Counted from the stretch's first letter, positions 8,517-17,552 are shown. The stretch is 64,000 bases of DNA from Bacteroidales bacterium (GCA_023229525.1 JALNZC010000003.1:62001-126000), one strand, 5' to 3'. Numbers and translations are program-made. The notes: generated by a model from the sequence alone, not told the origin.

Positions 8517-11500
8517 ATGTTCAGAAAATACAATTTAATATTTATAATATTCCTGCTCCCTTTATATACCCTTGCCGGTTTGCCGCACAAAAATGTTTCC
8601 GTTCTGGCTCACGGGAACTGGTACAAGCTGGCTGTCGTCAATTCCGGAATACACAGGATCACCTTTCAGGACCTGGAGAGCCTGGGCATTGATATGACCA
8701 CTCTTGATCCGGCAAAAATCCGTCTCTTTGGCAATGGAGGCGGAATGCTGCCGGAATTAAACGCTGCTAAGCGTATCGATGATCTAAGGGAAAATGCCAT
8801 TCTTGTGGTTGATGGAGGCGATGGACGGTTCGATCCCGGTGATTATATCCTTTTCTATGGGGAATCACCCGACAAGTGGCTGTTTGATGAAAATAGCCGT
8901 TTGTTCTCTCACCAGAGAAATCTCTATTCCGACACCACTTTTTATTTTTTAAACCTTGACAACCAAAACGGTTTAAGGGTTCAGCCATTGGAATCCACAA
9001 CCTTGGCAATCAATTATATTGCCATAAAATTCAATGATTATGCCTGTCATGAATTGGATCAGGTTAACTTGATCAGGTCAGGTAAAGAGTGGTATGGCGA
9101 AGTATTTGATAACACGAAAACCACCCGGGATTTTTCCTTTTCTTTTCCCCACATTGACTCACTTTCCCCGATGCGATTACGGAGTTATGTTGCTGCCAAA
9201 GCCTCGGTCAACAGCTATTTTATCATTATTTGCAATGGGAAAAGGCTCGATTCATTAAAGGTCGACCTTACGAATCCCACTGATCAATCAAGGTTCTGTA
9301 AATTAAAAACCAAACAAACGATAATCGTGAAGCCAAAGGCTGAACAAACGATAACCTTGGAATATAATTTGCCTCAAAATAATTCCTCAGGATGGCTTAA
9401 TTATCTGGAGATAAACTGCGTGCGGGAATTGATTTGGGAAGGACCTCAAATGTCGTTCAGGAATGTAAACTCTTATGGACAGGGGAAAGTGACACAATTT
9501 TCCCTTCAGAAGGCAACTCCTGAAACGGTGATCTGGGATGTTACCGATCCTTCAGCCATTGGTCTTGTTCAGGCCACCCTGACAGACAGCCTGTTAAAAT
9601 TCAGGTTGCAAACGGATAGTTTACGGCAATTCATTGCTTTTGACGGGTCCTTTTATTACCCCGTTATCCGTAGAGGCGTGGTTCCCAATCAGAACCTTCA
9701 TGCCTCTGATCCAACAACCATGGTCATCGTTTCCGCTCCGGAATTTCTTTTACAAGCCAATATGTTAGCCGATTTTCACCGTCAGCACAACAATATATCT
9801 GTTCAGGTAGTCTCCACCACATCCATTTTTAATGAATTTGCCTGCGGAAGTCCTGATGTAACAGCGATTCGCGATTTTATGAAACTCCTGTACGATAAAG
9901 TCGACTCCGCTTCCGCACCCCGTTATCTTTTGCTATTTGGTGATGGGTCGTACGACCCTAAAAACAGGATTCCAGGCAATAATAATTTTATACCCACATT
10001 CCAATCGGCGGAATCTTTATCACCTACCGCAAGTTATGTGACCGACGATTATTTCGGGATTATGGGTGATACTTCAGGAATCGAGTCGAACGGTATCATC
10101 AATATCGGGATTGGCCGTTTTCCTGTTTCCGATACCGCTACGGCGCTTATTATGGTTAACAAGATATTCAATTATTCAGAGAAATATTATCCGGCCACTT
10201 CCGATTGGAGAAATACCATAACCTTTCTGGCTGATGATGAGGATGAGAACCTGCATTTGCACCAGGCCGAAGAGATAGCTGCCGTAGTTGGGGAACAGTA
10301 TCCGATATTCAATGTCAATAAAATTTATTTCGACGCATATAAACGTATACAGATTCCCGGAGGTTACCGTTTCCCTGACGCCAACAAGGCCCTCAATGAG
10401 GCGGTCGCAAAAGGATCGCTCATTATCAACTATACCGGACATGGAGGTGAAGCCGGGTGGAGCTTTGAACAGGTATTGACAATAGCCGATATTGAACAAT
10501 GGAACAATCGGCATAAACTACCGGTTTTTTTCACGGCAACCTGTGAATTCAGCCGCTTTGACAATCCCGAAAGGTATACGGCAGGGGAGACGGTGATCCT
10601 TCATCCGAATGGTGGAGCAATAGCGCTATTTTCAACCACCCGCCTTGCATTCGCGGGGTGGAATATTCAATTAAACACCAGCTTTTTCCAGCATCTTATG
10701 GACAAAGATGCAGATGGTCATTATCTGAAAATGGGAGATATGATCAGGCTTTCAAAAAATCTAAACAACAATAATGCGTTACTTCGAAATTTCGTTTTAT
10801 TGGGTGATCCTGCACAAAACATTGCATTTGCTGATTACGGTGTTAAAACCGTCTCCATCAATAATCAAGCTGTAAATCAACCGGATACAGTTCTTGGGTT
10901 ATCCAACGTTACGGTGAACGGGATTATCGAAGATGATATGGGACAAAAAGTGACTTCATTCAACGGCATTGTAACCAACTCGGTTTTTGATAAGCCATGT
11001 ACCTATACCACCCTTGGAAATATTCCACCACCCATAACCTACCCGGAGGAATTCAATGTTCAAAACAGTCTGTTATTCAAAGGAGATGTCCCTGTTACCG
11101 CGGGTGAGTTCAAGTTTACCTTTGTTTTACCCAAGGAAATCGCACTGCAATTCGGACGCGGAAAACTAAGTTACTACGCTTACAACGGGCAGGCGGATGC
11201 TTCAGGTTATTCCGATCAGATCGTTATCGGCGGTACCAACCCTTCGGTCAATCCTGAAAATCCCGGACCCGCCATTGCCCTTTATCTCGATAACCGCAAC
11301 TTCATCTCCGGAGACAGAACCAACCGGGATCCGGTTATCCTTGCTGATATTTTTGATACCAATGGGGTAAACAATATCGGTCTGGGAATCGGACACGAAA
11401 TTGAAGCTGTGTTGGATAGCGACAGGGCACATTCCATGGTACTGAATGATTATTATACTCCGGTTTTCAATTCATATACAAGGGGCTCGGTATCTTATCC

Positions 11501-11930
11501 GCTTTCCGGATTGACCGACGGAATACATCATTTGAGCTTAAAAGCCTGGGATATGTTCAACAATTCCTCGGAAACCGAAATCTCTTTCTATGTGTTCCCA
11601 CAGAATGCACTCACCGTCAAGCAGGTTATGAATATCCCTAATCCACTCTTTGATCATACCTGGTTCATTTTTCAGCCAGATAAATCTGCCGGTGGCAGCC
11701 TCGAAGTGCAGATCAATATTTATGACATAACCGGCAGGCAGGTGAACACCCTCACCGGAAATTGGGGAGAAATGGGTTCCGATATACCGGACCAGGCAAA
11801 GCTTTACTGGGATGGTACTGATGCCAACGGGAAAAAGCTCAGTACAGGAATTTATCCGTATAAAATCATCTTTCAAGGAAGAAACGGCGCCTTTACAGAA
11901 ACATCACAAAAGCTCGTGATTATCAGATGA
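8517..11930 (+). CDS. Second PorU-like C25 peptidase (tandem paralogue)
   Basis: A 1137-residue homologue of the preceding PorU along almost its full length. It shares GNWYKLA, GNGGGMLPE, RFDPGDYILFYG, FATAIRDF-like segments and the ending KLVIIR. Catalytic His642 (TGHGGEAGW) and Cys676 (TATCEFSR) are retained with identical 34-residue spacing, so it is probably active. It lacks the roughly 150-residue N-terminal region of the first copy: the shared part starts near residue 30, directly after the signal peptide. A tail-like domain begins at MNIPNP. The ATG at 8517 is preferred over an earlier TTG because it yields a clean signal peptide. It could be a second sortase with different cargo, or an accessory to the first; the sequence does not decide. 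Confidence 0.85.
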   Translation: MFRKYNLIFIIFLLPLYTLAGLPHKNVSVLAHGNWYKLAVVNSGIHRITFQDLESLGIDMTTLDPAKIRLFGNGGGMLPELNAAKRIDDLRENAILVVDGGDGRFDPGDYILFYGESPDKWLFDENSRLFSHQRNLYSDTTFYFLNLDNQNGLRVQPLESTTLAINYIAIKFNDYACHELDQVNLIRSGKEWYGEVFDNTKTTRDFSFSFPHIDSLSPMRLRSYVAAKASVNSYFIIICNGKRLDSLKVDLTNPTDQSRFCKLKTKQTIIVKPKAEQTITLEYNLPQNNSSGWLNYLEINCVRELIWEGPQMSFRNVNSYGQGKVTQFSLQKATPETVIWDVTDPSAIGLVQATLTDSLLKFRLQTDSLRQFIAFDGSFYYPVIRRGVVPNQNLHASDPTTMVIVSAPEFLLQANMLADFHRQHNNISVQVVSTTSIFNEFACGSPDVTAIRDFMKLLYDKVDSASAPRYLLLFGDGSYDPKNRIPGNNNFIPTFQSAESLSPTASYVTDDYFGIMGDTSGIESNGIINIGIGRFPVSDTATALIMVNKIFNYSEKYYPATSDWRNTITFLADDEDENLHLHQAEEIAAVVGEQYPIFNVNKIYFDAYKRIQIPGGYRFPDANKALNEAVAKGSLIINYTGHGGEAGWSFEQVLTIADIEQWNNRHKLPVFFTATCEFSRFDNPERYTAGETVILHPNGGAIALFSTTRLAFAGWNIQLNTSFFQHLMDKDADGHYLKMGDMIRLSKNLNNNNALLRNFVLLGDPAQNIAFADYGVKTVSINNQAVNQPDTVLGLSNVTVNGIIEDDMGQKVTSFNGIVTNSVFDKPCTYTTLGNIPPPITYPEEFNVQNSLLFKGDVPVTAGEFKFTFVLPKEIALQFGRGKLSYYAYNGQADASGYSDQIVIGGTNPSVNPENPGPAIALYLDNRNFISGDRTNRDPVILADIFDTNGVNNIGLGIGHEIEAVLDSDRAHSMVLNDYYTPVFNSYTRGSVSYPLSGLTDGIHHLSLKAWDMFNNSSETEISFYVFPQNALTVKQVMNIPNPLFDHTWFIFQPDKSAGGSLEVQINIYDITGRQVNTLTGNWGEMGSDIPDQAKLYWDGTDANGKKLSTGIYPYKIIFQGRNGAFTETSQKLVIIR

Positions 11931-12134
11931 TTTCAAACCTACAACTGAGATATACCAGTACAGAGCGGGTTAATGGAATTTATCTTTCTGATCACCAAGG
12001 AATCATTGTAAACATAAAGAAAATGCTGTAGTTTTTAAAACCGGTAAATTTCGGTTTACAGACAATATTTGAATATGGAATCCGTTATTTTCTCTACTCA
12101 ACCCAATTTATCATTTAATTTCAGGAATAAACCA

Positions 12135-13349
12135 ATGAAGATCCGATTACTTTTACTTTTCGCTTTGGCTATAAGTGCAGGCAGCATTTTTGGGCAAGAT
12201 ACAGAACCCAACGATGGGAGCCGCGTCATTTCCACAGCCGTACCTTTTGTTACGATTTCACCCGATGCCCGTTCCGGAGGTATGGGTGATGTGGGCGTTG
12301 CCACCAGCCCCGATGCCTACTCCATGTTCTGGAATCCGGCAAAATATGCCTTTAGCGAAAAATCTTTCGGAGTTGGCGTTGGTTATGTCCCCTGGTTAAG
12401 AGGACTTGTCAATGATATTGGATTGGCCTCCATAGTTGGTTTTGGAAAAATCGGAGATAAACAGGCTGTTGCAGTATCGTTACGCTATTTCTCCATGGGT
12501 TCGGTCATGTTTACCAATGATGTGGGAACGGAATTGGGTGAAGTTAAACCCAACGAATGGGCTGTTGACGCGACCTATGCCCGTAAATTTTCCAGAGAGT
12601 TTTCTGGCGCTGTAGCTGCCCGGTTCATTTATTCAAACCTGGTACCGGTAAACTATACCGCTTATGATGTTCGTCCCGGAACTTCTATCGCTGCCGATGT
12701 AGCCATTTATTACCATCATCCCATGGAGATCAGCGGTATGAGCGGTGCATCGATCGATGTTGGCCTCGATATTTCCAACATCGGGAATAAAATGTCATAC
12801 AGCAGTACATCCGTGGTCCGCGATTTTATTCCGACAACCCTTAGGCTCGGCCCCTCTTTCACAATGGATATTGACGACTATAACCGCCTCTCTTTTTCAC
12901 TCGACCTAAGCAAACTCCTGGTGCCAACTCCTCCGGTATATGCAAAAGATACCAATAATAACCCGATCATCGGGCCGGACGGAAAGAAAGTTATCGAAAA
13001 GGGATATGATCCCGATGTTTCTGTTGTCAAAGGGATGATCCAATCATTTTATGACGCCCCATACGGGTTCAAGGAAGAGTTACAGGAAATCAATATTGCT
13101 GTTGCAGCGGAATACTGGTATAACAAACTTTTTTCGATCCGCGCCGGTTATTTCTATGAATCAAAATACAAGGGTGACCGCCAGTTCTTTACGCTCGGAG
13201 CCGGCCTACGGTACAATGTTTTCGGACTCGATTTTTCCTATTTGCTTCCCATCCGGAACAACAACCCGTTACAGAATACATTGCAATTTACTTTGTTGTT
13301 TAACTTTGATACCGCAGGCAAGGGAACCAAAGATACAGGAACAAATTAG
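12135..13349 (+). CDS. porV: T9SS outer-membrane shuttle protein PorV (LptO)
   Basis: A 404-residue FadL-like outer-membrane beta-barrel. It has a signal peptide (about 1-20, ending IFGQ) and then VPFVTISPDARSGGMGDVGV and MFWNPAKYAF, which are diagnostic of PorV. PorV receives cargo from the T9SS translocon and delivers it to the PorU sortase at the cell surface. It follows the two porU copies on the same strand after a gap of about 200 bases. An ATG at 12075 is also in frame, but the 12135 start places the hydrophobic signal at the N-terminus. An octamer array begins at its stop codon. Confidence 0.93.
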   Translation: MKIRLLLLFALAISAGSIFGQDTEPNDGSRVISTAVPFVTISPDARSGGMGDVGVATSPDAYSMFWNPAKYAFSEKSFGVGVGYVPWLRGLVNDIGLASIVGFGKIGDKQAVAVSLRYFSMGSVMFTNDVGTELGEVKPNEWAVDATYARKFSREFSGAVAARFIYSNLVPVNYTAYDVRPGTSIAADVAIYYHHPMEISGMSGASIDVGLDISNIGNKMSYSSTSVVRDFIPTTLRLGPSFTMDIDDYNRLSFSLDLSKLLVPTPPVYAKDTNNNPIIGPDGKKVIEKGYDPDVSVVKGMIQSFYDAPYGFKEELQEINIAVAAEYWYNKLFSIRAGYFYESKYKGDRQFFTLGAGLRYNVFGLDFSYLLPIRNNNPLQNTLQFTLLFNFDTAGKGTKDTGTN

Positions 13350-13447
13350 CTGGTGAGTTGGTGAGCTGGTGAGTTTGTGAGTTAGTGAGTTAATGAGTTA
13401 GTGAGTTAATGAGTTAGTAAACTCGTGAGTTTGTGAGTTAGTGGCTT
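13349..13447 (+). repeat. Octamer array, GAGTTAGT-type units
   Basis: About eleven to twelve imperfect 8-base units (GAGTTGGT, GAGCTGGT, GAGTTTGT, GAGTTAGT, GAGTTAAT) start at the last base of the porV stop codon. The units are approximate reverse complements of those in the array that follows at once, so the two could fold on each other. Confidence 0.85.
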
Positions 13448-13450
13448 TCG

Positions 13451-13538
13451 AGCTCACCAGTTCGCCAGCTCACCAGCTCGCCAGCTCACCAGCTTACCAG
13501 CTTACCAGCTCGCCAGCTCACCAGCTCACCAGCTCACG
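13451..13538 (+). repeat. Octamer array, AGCTCACC-type units
   Basis: About eleven 8-base units (AGCTCACC with AGCTCGCC, AGCTTACC and AGTTCGCC variants) end four bases before the ispF ATG. Together with the preceding array they form a large imperfect inverted repeat between porV and ispF. The array is open in the ispF frame back to a GTG at 13441 and would encode an eight-residue repeat like LTSSPAHQ, which I do not regard as part of IspF. Confidence 0.85.
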
Positions 13539-13542
13539 TGCT

Positions 13543-14019
13543 ATGATTCGAATCGGTTTTGGCTTTGACACACACGCGATGGAATCCGACCACAATTTCC
13601 GGTTGGGAGGAATCGATATCCCACATTCCAAAGGCCCTGTCGGTCATTCCGATGCAGATGTGCTCATTCATGCGATCATCGATGCTTTGCTGGGAGCCGC
13701 AGGTCTTCGTGATATCGGGAAACAGTTCCCGGATACCGATCCAGCCCTGAAAGATATCGACAGCAGGATACTGTTGAATAAAACTATGCAGCTTATCCGG
13801 GAAAGAGGATTTTCGGTTGGAAACATCGACACGACAATTGTTTTACAATATCCAAAGATCAGCCACCTGATCCCAGAGATGATCAGCGAACTGACAAAAG
13901 CCATGGACCTGGAAGCAGGGCAACTTTCCATTAAAGCAAAGACCAGTGAAAAACTGGGATTTATCGGCCGCGGGGAAGGAATTTCGGCGTATGCTGTAGT
14001 GTTGTTACAAAAAGTGTAG
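13543..14019 (+). CDS. ispF: 2-C-methyl-D-erythritol 2,4-cyclodiphosphate synthase
   Basis: The 158-residue cytoplasmic enzyme converts CDP-ME 2-phosphate to ME-2,4-cyclodiphosphate in the MEP isoprenoid pathway. It has the metal-binding GFGFDTHAM segment (residues 5-13), the PVGHSDADVLIHAIIDALLGA motif split across the active site, DIGKQFPDTDP, and the C-terminal KAKTSEKLGFIGRGEGI block. The ATG at 13543 matches the family start (MIRIGFGFD). The upstream in-frame extension is only octamer repeat. IspF is normally a trimer. It stands alone between two repeat arrays. Confidence 0.96.
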   Translation: MIRIGFGFDTHAMESDHNFRLGGIDIPHSKGPVGHSDADVLIHAIIDALLGAAGLRDIGKQFPDTDPALKDIDSRILLNKTMQLIRERGFSVGNIDTTIVLQYPKISHLIPEMISELTKAMDLEAGQLSIKAKTSEKLGFIGRGEGISAYAVVLLQKV

Positions 14020-14130
14020 AATCCGGCAGGATTTTGCATCGCGGCTGCGCCTCGAGCCGCACAGTCATAACGCACAGCCAAAGCTCTCTCCAAGGCCACT
14101 TTTGCAACATTTTCACCTCCGAATAAATAT

Positions 14131-14305
14131 TTATCCAGCATCCAGTATCCCGCATCCCGCATCCTGTATCCTGTATCCAGCATTCTGTATCCTGCATCCT
14201 GTATCCTGTATCCTGTATCCTGTATCCAGCATCCAGTATCCTTCATCCTTCATCCTTCGTCCTTCGTCCTTCATCCTTCGTCCTTCATCCCTCGTCCCTC
14301 GTCCC
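14131..14305 (+). repeat. Heptamer array, TATCCTG/CATCCAG then CCTTCAT/CCTTCGT
   Basis: About 25 consecutive 7-base units fill the space between ispF and the convergent membrane-protein gene. Units change from CATCCAG/TATCCTG types in the left two thirds to CCTTCAT, CCTTCGT and CCCTCGT types on the right. The array stops about five bases before the stop codon of the convergent gene. The stretch 14020-14130 before it contains no gene that I can see. Confidence 0.9.
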
Positions 14306-14309
14306 GCCG

Positions 14310-16151
14310 CTAATACTTAACCCGGTAAAAACGCAGCTCAAAATCATCGATGAGCATCGGTTGCTTGCCTGTATTCCAAATGTAGACCTTAAGTATTCCT
14401 TTGGGATTCACAATTTCCGGAAGGGTTAACGAGAAACGGCATTTTCGCCAGATTTTCAAATCTTTGCGTGGAATATCATTCAACCGGAAACCTTGCCAGT
14501 AATTTTCACGGGGATTGATGCTGTCCATACTCAATACAATCAGGGCCCTATTACTTGCTCCTTTCAAACTATCCCAAACCATCAGTTCACCCTCTAAAAA
14601 AAACCGGGATGGAAGGTCACCGATGTTTTGTGCCTGAATATGAACGCCGGGGCTGAACTGGTGAAGCGAATCAAGATAACCGACATGATCAGGTGAAATA
14701 GACCGGGACGAACGTTGGATCGAAATGTTGCTCCATGAATCGGGTTCCTTCTCAAAATCGTTCCATAAAATTAAGTCCGGTTTTTGCAGATCAACAGAAT
14801 AATCAGCAATTTCCCGGTTACCTCCAAGACAATTTATATACGCCGAATCGGCTTTCAGAAAAACATAATTGTACTTTTCGCGGTTCATACTGTTGGGTTG
14901 GATGACATTATGGGTATATTGCCATGTTTGGAACAGATTCAGGAAAACCATAGGAAAAATCACAGCAATGAACAGGGGAATAATAAATTTTCGTGGCAGA
15001 CGGTTCATCGGTATCGCCAGGAGCAGACAATAAATCCCGTAATAATCAATGAAGGCGCGTAATCCGAAACCATCACCATAATACCAATTCCACCAGCATG
15101 AAATAATATACGTGCTCACTGCGATGAAAATGAGCATGCTGAAAAAACGTATACGGTTAGTGAATAACAGAAAAATCAATCCTAACCACGACAGAAAGAT
15201 TAATGGCGTATAAAAAAATAAACCCTTCCGGTAACTGAATAACACATTGAATATTTCGGGTCTGGAAAAGAGAAATCCTTCATTATGGTATGACCAGATG
15301 AAGAATTTCCCGGTCTGAACAAACCAAAGTACCGGTTGAATGATTGCAAGAAGAATGAAACCGGCGAAAAAGATGAGGGTAACGTTTTTTTTCTGCCAGA
15401 TCGCCTTAAAGAATGTAACCAGTGTCGTCTTTTCTCCGGACAGGAATGGCAACAAAACAAGAACTACCAGGTTTGTCGGGCGGATCAGAAAAACCAGTCC
15501 CAGGAACAACCCGGTACGGATGGCTGACCGGTAATCCCATGATCTGAATGCGGAAAGGAAACAACAAATCAGACCATTTATGGCAAAAAACGAATAGAGA
15601 TGAGACATGGTCAATTGCCAGAGGGTATAATAAAACAGGTTGGTCCCCAATAAAATTATCGATAGCAACAATGCCGTTAATACTGGCCTGATGCGGAAAT
15701 ACTGAAGTATCCGGTACAGGTAGAATAAACCCATCATGAGGTAAAACAATGCCCCAATCCCAACGGAAATCTGGAAAAAGAAAGAATAGCCGTCGACCGG
15801 GGTCCCATATAAATAGGAAAGTAATAATCCAAGTAAAAAGAAAGGAAGCAACAACAACGCTTCTCCCGAGAAATATTTATTTACAGGTTGACCATCAACC
15901 CTGACCATATAACCGGGTTTATAACCGGGATACCCCAGTAAACGTGATTCCCGTTCCACTACCTTACTGAAGGTCGGATCCCCATCGATGATCAGTGCCG
16001 GCAGATAGGCATAATAGCCTCGTCCGTCGCTGGTGACAATATGTTTCCAGCCTTTACCGTCACCTTCGAAAATCAGGTGGCTGACAAAAAATGCGATCAG
16101 GAAACAAAAGATGCCAAATATTGTAATTCCCGGATACTTGCTGTTTTGCAT
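14310..16151 (-). CDS. Polytopic membrane protein, possibly GT-C glycosyltransferase-like
   Basis: A 613-residue protein with roughly ten or more hydrophobic segments between residues 10 and 430, then a soluble C-terminal part of about 180 residues rich in strand-like sequence. An early periplasmic-type loop contains TSDGRGYYAYLPALIIDGD, and acidic/aromatic loops follow (NWYYGDGFGLRAFIDYYG). This arrangement is reminiscent of GT-C mannosyltransferase-like membrane proteins, and the tail resembles a carbohydrate-binding-type beta domain. I cannot name a substrate. The ATG at 16151 is used; a GTG one codon upstream is the alternative. A TAACTTTG -7-like motif lies at 16201..16194, divergent from the rpsF promoter. 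Confidence 0.6.
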   Translation of the reverse strand: MQNSKYPGITIFGIFCFLIAFFVSHLIFEGDGKGWKHIVTSDGRGYYAYLPALIIDGDPTFSKVVERESRLLGYPGYKPGYMVRVDGQPVNKYFSGEALLLLPFFLLGLLLSYLYGTPVDGYSFFFQISVGIGALFYLMMGLFYLYRILQYFRIRPVLTALLLSIILLGTNLFYYTLWQLTMSHLYSFFAINGLICCFLSAFRSWDYRSAIRTGLFLGLVFLIRPTNLVVLVLLPFLSGEKTTLVTFFKAIWQKKNVTLIFFAGFILLAIIQPVLWFVQTGKFFIWSYHNEGFLFSRPEIFNVLFSYRKGLFFYTPLIFLSWLGLIFLLFTNRIRFFSMLIFIAVSTYIISCWWNWYYGDGFGLRAFIDYYGIYCLLLAIPMNRLPRKFIIPLFIAVIFPMVFLNLFQTWQYTHNVIQPNSMNREKYNYVFLKADSAYINCLGGNREIADYSVDLQKPDLILWNDFEKEPDSWSNISIQRSSRSISPDHVGYLDSLHQFSPGVHIQAQNIGDLPSRFFLEGELMVWDSLKGASNRALIVLSMDSINPRENYWQGFRLNDIPRKDLKIWRKCRFSLTLPEIVNPKGILKVYIWNTGKQPMLIDDFELRFYRVKY

Positions 16152-16213
16152 CACCCTTTGAAAAGCATAAAATCAGACAAATGAATCAAAAGTCAAAGTT
16201 AGAGAAGTTTACC

Positions 16214-16245
16214 TTTGGTTATATGATTTCTTATTGCTACTTTTG
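16214..16245 (+). promoter_or_regulatory. Promoter of the rpsF-rpsR-rplI operon
   Basis: TTTG at 16214-16217 and TACTTTTG at 16238-16245 are separated by 20 bases, matching the Bacteroidota housekeeping consensus on both elements. The rpsF ATG follows 43 bases after the -7 element. Confidence 0.75.
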
Positions 16246-16288
16246 CAGTCCTTTTTGAAATTATAAATTCATTAAAAATCAACGAGAA

Positions 16289-16645
16289 ATGTTAAACCAG
16301 TATGAAACCGTTTTCATTATGACTCCCGTTTTGTCTGATGAACAGATGAAGGAAACGGTAGAAAAGTATCAGAAGTTCCTCGTAAGCAAAGGCGCTGAAG
16401 TTGTCTTCGAGGATCATTGGGGTTTGCGTAAACTTGCTTACCCGATTCAGAAAAAATCGACCGGGTTCTACCATTTGATTGAGTTCAAAGCAGAACCTAC
16501 ATTAATTCGTGAATGGGAAGTGACCTTTAAACGCGATGAACGGATTCTACGCTTTCTGACTGTAGTTCTTGACAAGCATATGCTTGCATATAGCGAAAAG
16601 AAACGCAGCAAAGCCAAGGCAGTAAAAGAAGAAAAAGTACAGTAA
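16289..16645 (+). CDS. rpsF: 30S ribosomal protein bS6
   Basis: A 118-residue small-subunit protein that binds 16S rRNA as a partner of bS18. It begins MLNQYETVFIMTPVLSDEQ and contains the VSKGAEVV, DHWGLRKLAYPIQKK and GFYHLIEFKA blocks typical of bS6. The C-terminus is lysine-rich. It is the first gene of the rpsF-rpsR-rplI operon, 18 bases before rpsR. In several bacteria the bS6:bS18 complex autoregulates the operon leader; I did not find a convincing leader structure here. Confidence 0.97.
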   Translation: MLNQYETVFIMTPVLSDEQMKETVEKYQKFLVSKGAEVVFEDHWGLRKLAYPIQKKSTGFYHLIEFKAEPTLIREWEVTFKRDERILRFLTVVLDKHMLAYSEKKRSKAKAVKEEKVQ

Positions 16646-16663
16646 CCCCGAAATTTAATCAAA

Positions 16664-16936
16664 ATGGCAACACAACAACAAGGTGAAATAAAATATCTGA
16701 CCCCGATTGCGGTCGACACCAAAAAGAAAAAATATTGCCGCTTCAAAAAGAGCGGAATCAAGTATATCGATTATAAAGATGCAGATTTTCTCATCAAATT
16801 TGTCAATGAACAGGGGAAACTGCTTCCGCGCCGGATAACCGGTACTTCTACCAAATATCAGCGGAAGGTAGCACAGGCAGTTAAACGGGCCCGGCACATT
16901 GCCTTATTGCCCTATGTTGGAGATTTATTAAAATAA
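16664..16936 (+). CDS. rpsR: 30S ribosomal protein bS18
   Basis: A 90-residue small-subunit protein. The segment KKKYCRFKKSGIKYIDYKD is followed by FVNEQGKLLPRRITGTS, the bS18 signature, then KYQRKVAQAVKRARHIALLPY. It lies between rpsF and rplI in the conserved order, with 13 bases to rplI. The single Cys in KYCRF is typical of many bS18 proteins. Confidence 0.97.
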   Translation: MATQQQGEIKYLTPIAVDTKKKKYCRFKKSGIKYIDYKDADFLIKFVNEQGKLLPRRITGTSTKYQRKVAQAVKRARHIALLPYVGDLLK

Positions 16937-16949
16937 GGAGGCAGGAACC

Positions 16950-17399
16950 ATGGAAGTGATTTTAAAGCAAGATGTGCTCAACCTGGGCTATGCAAACGAA
17001 AAAGTAAATGTTAAGGCCGGTTATGCCAGGAATTTTCTGATCCCACAAGGGATCGCTATTCTGGCTACCGAATCGAACAAAAAAGTTCTGGCAGAAACCC
17101 TGAAACAAAAAGCACATAAAGAGGCTAAGATTAAAAACGCCGCTGAAGATCTTTCGAAAGAACTGAAAGACGTAATGTTGAAGATCGGTGCAAAAGCCGC
17201 TGAAAGTGGAAAAATTTTCGGTTCGGTAAATGCACTCCAGATTTCTCAAGCGCTAAAAGACCAATATCATGTTGAGATAGATCGGAAAAAGATCCATGTC
17301 GACCATGAACATATTAAAGAGTTGGGAACATACAAAGCCAGGATCCACTTACATAAAGATGTCCATATAGAAATCAGCTTCGAAGTTTTTGCGGAATAG
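16950..17399 (+). CDS. rplI: 50S ribosomal protein bL9
   Basis: A 149-residue large-subunit protein with an N-terminal globular domain (MEVILKQDVLNLGYANEKV, GYARNFLIPQGIA), a long connecting helix rich in Lys/Glu/Ala (about residues 45-75) and a C-terminal domain. Unusually for this window, a full AGGAGG (16936-16941) overlaps the rpsR stop and lies eight bases before the ATG. It is the last gene of the operon. An octamer array and an intrinsic terminator follow. Confidence 0.97.
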   Translation: MEVILKQDVLNLGYANEKVNVKAGYARNFLIPQGIAILATESNKKVLAETLKQKAHKEAKIKNAAEDLSKELKDVMLKIGAKAAESGKIFGSVNALQISQALKDQYHVEIDRKKIHVDHEHIKELGTYKARIHLHKDVHIEISFEVFAE

Positions 17400-17407
17400 T
17401 TAAACCA

Positions 17408-17456
17408 GGTGGTGAGCTCGTGAGATGGTGAAATGGTGAGATGGTGAGATGGTGGA
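17408..17456 (+). repeat. Short octamer array, GGTGAGAT-type units
   Basis: About six 8-base units (GGTGAGCT, CGTGAGAT, GGTGAAAT, GGTGAGAT twice, GGTGGATT) begin just after the rplI stop. They belong to the same family as the array after porV, and again begin within a few bases of a stop codon. Confidence 0.8.
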
Positions 17457-17552
17457 TTCATCTTTCGAAAGCTAATTAACGATTTCCTCTACTTGACATA
17501 ATAAAAGTTGATCTATTATTCGGCAGGTAATCACTGAAAAATGTAACTTTAT

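Noticed and set aside
8517..11930. Second PorU-like gene as a decayed pseudogene
   Set aside because: It is a full open frame with both catalytic residues, a signal peptide and a tail, so it appears functional.
13441..13542. A longer IspF starting from GTG 13441
   Set aside because: The extension consists only of octamer repeat translated as an eight-residue repeat, and the family starts at MIRIGFGFD from the ATG at 13543.
13668..14246. Minus-strand frame overlapping ispF and the heptamer array
   Set aside because: It is antisense to ispF and its repeats come from the TATCCTG array; no homology is visible.
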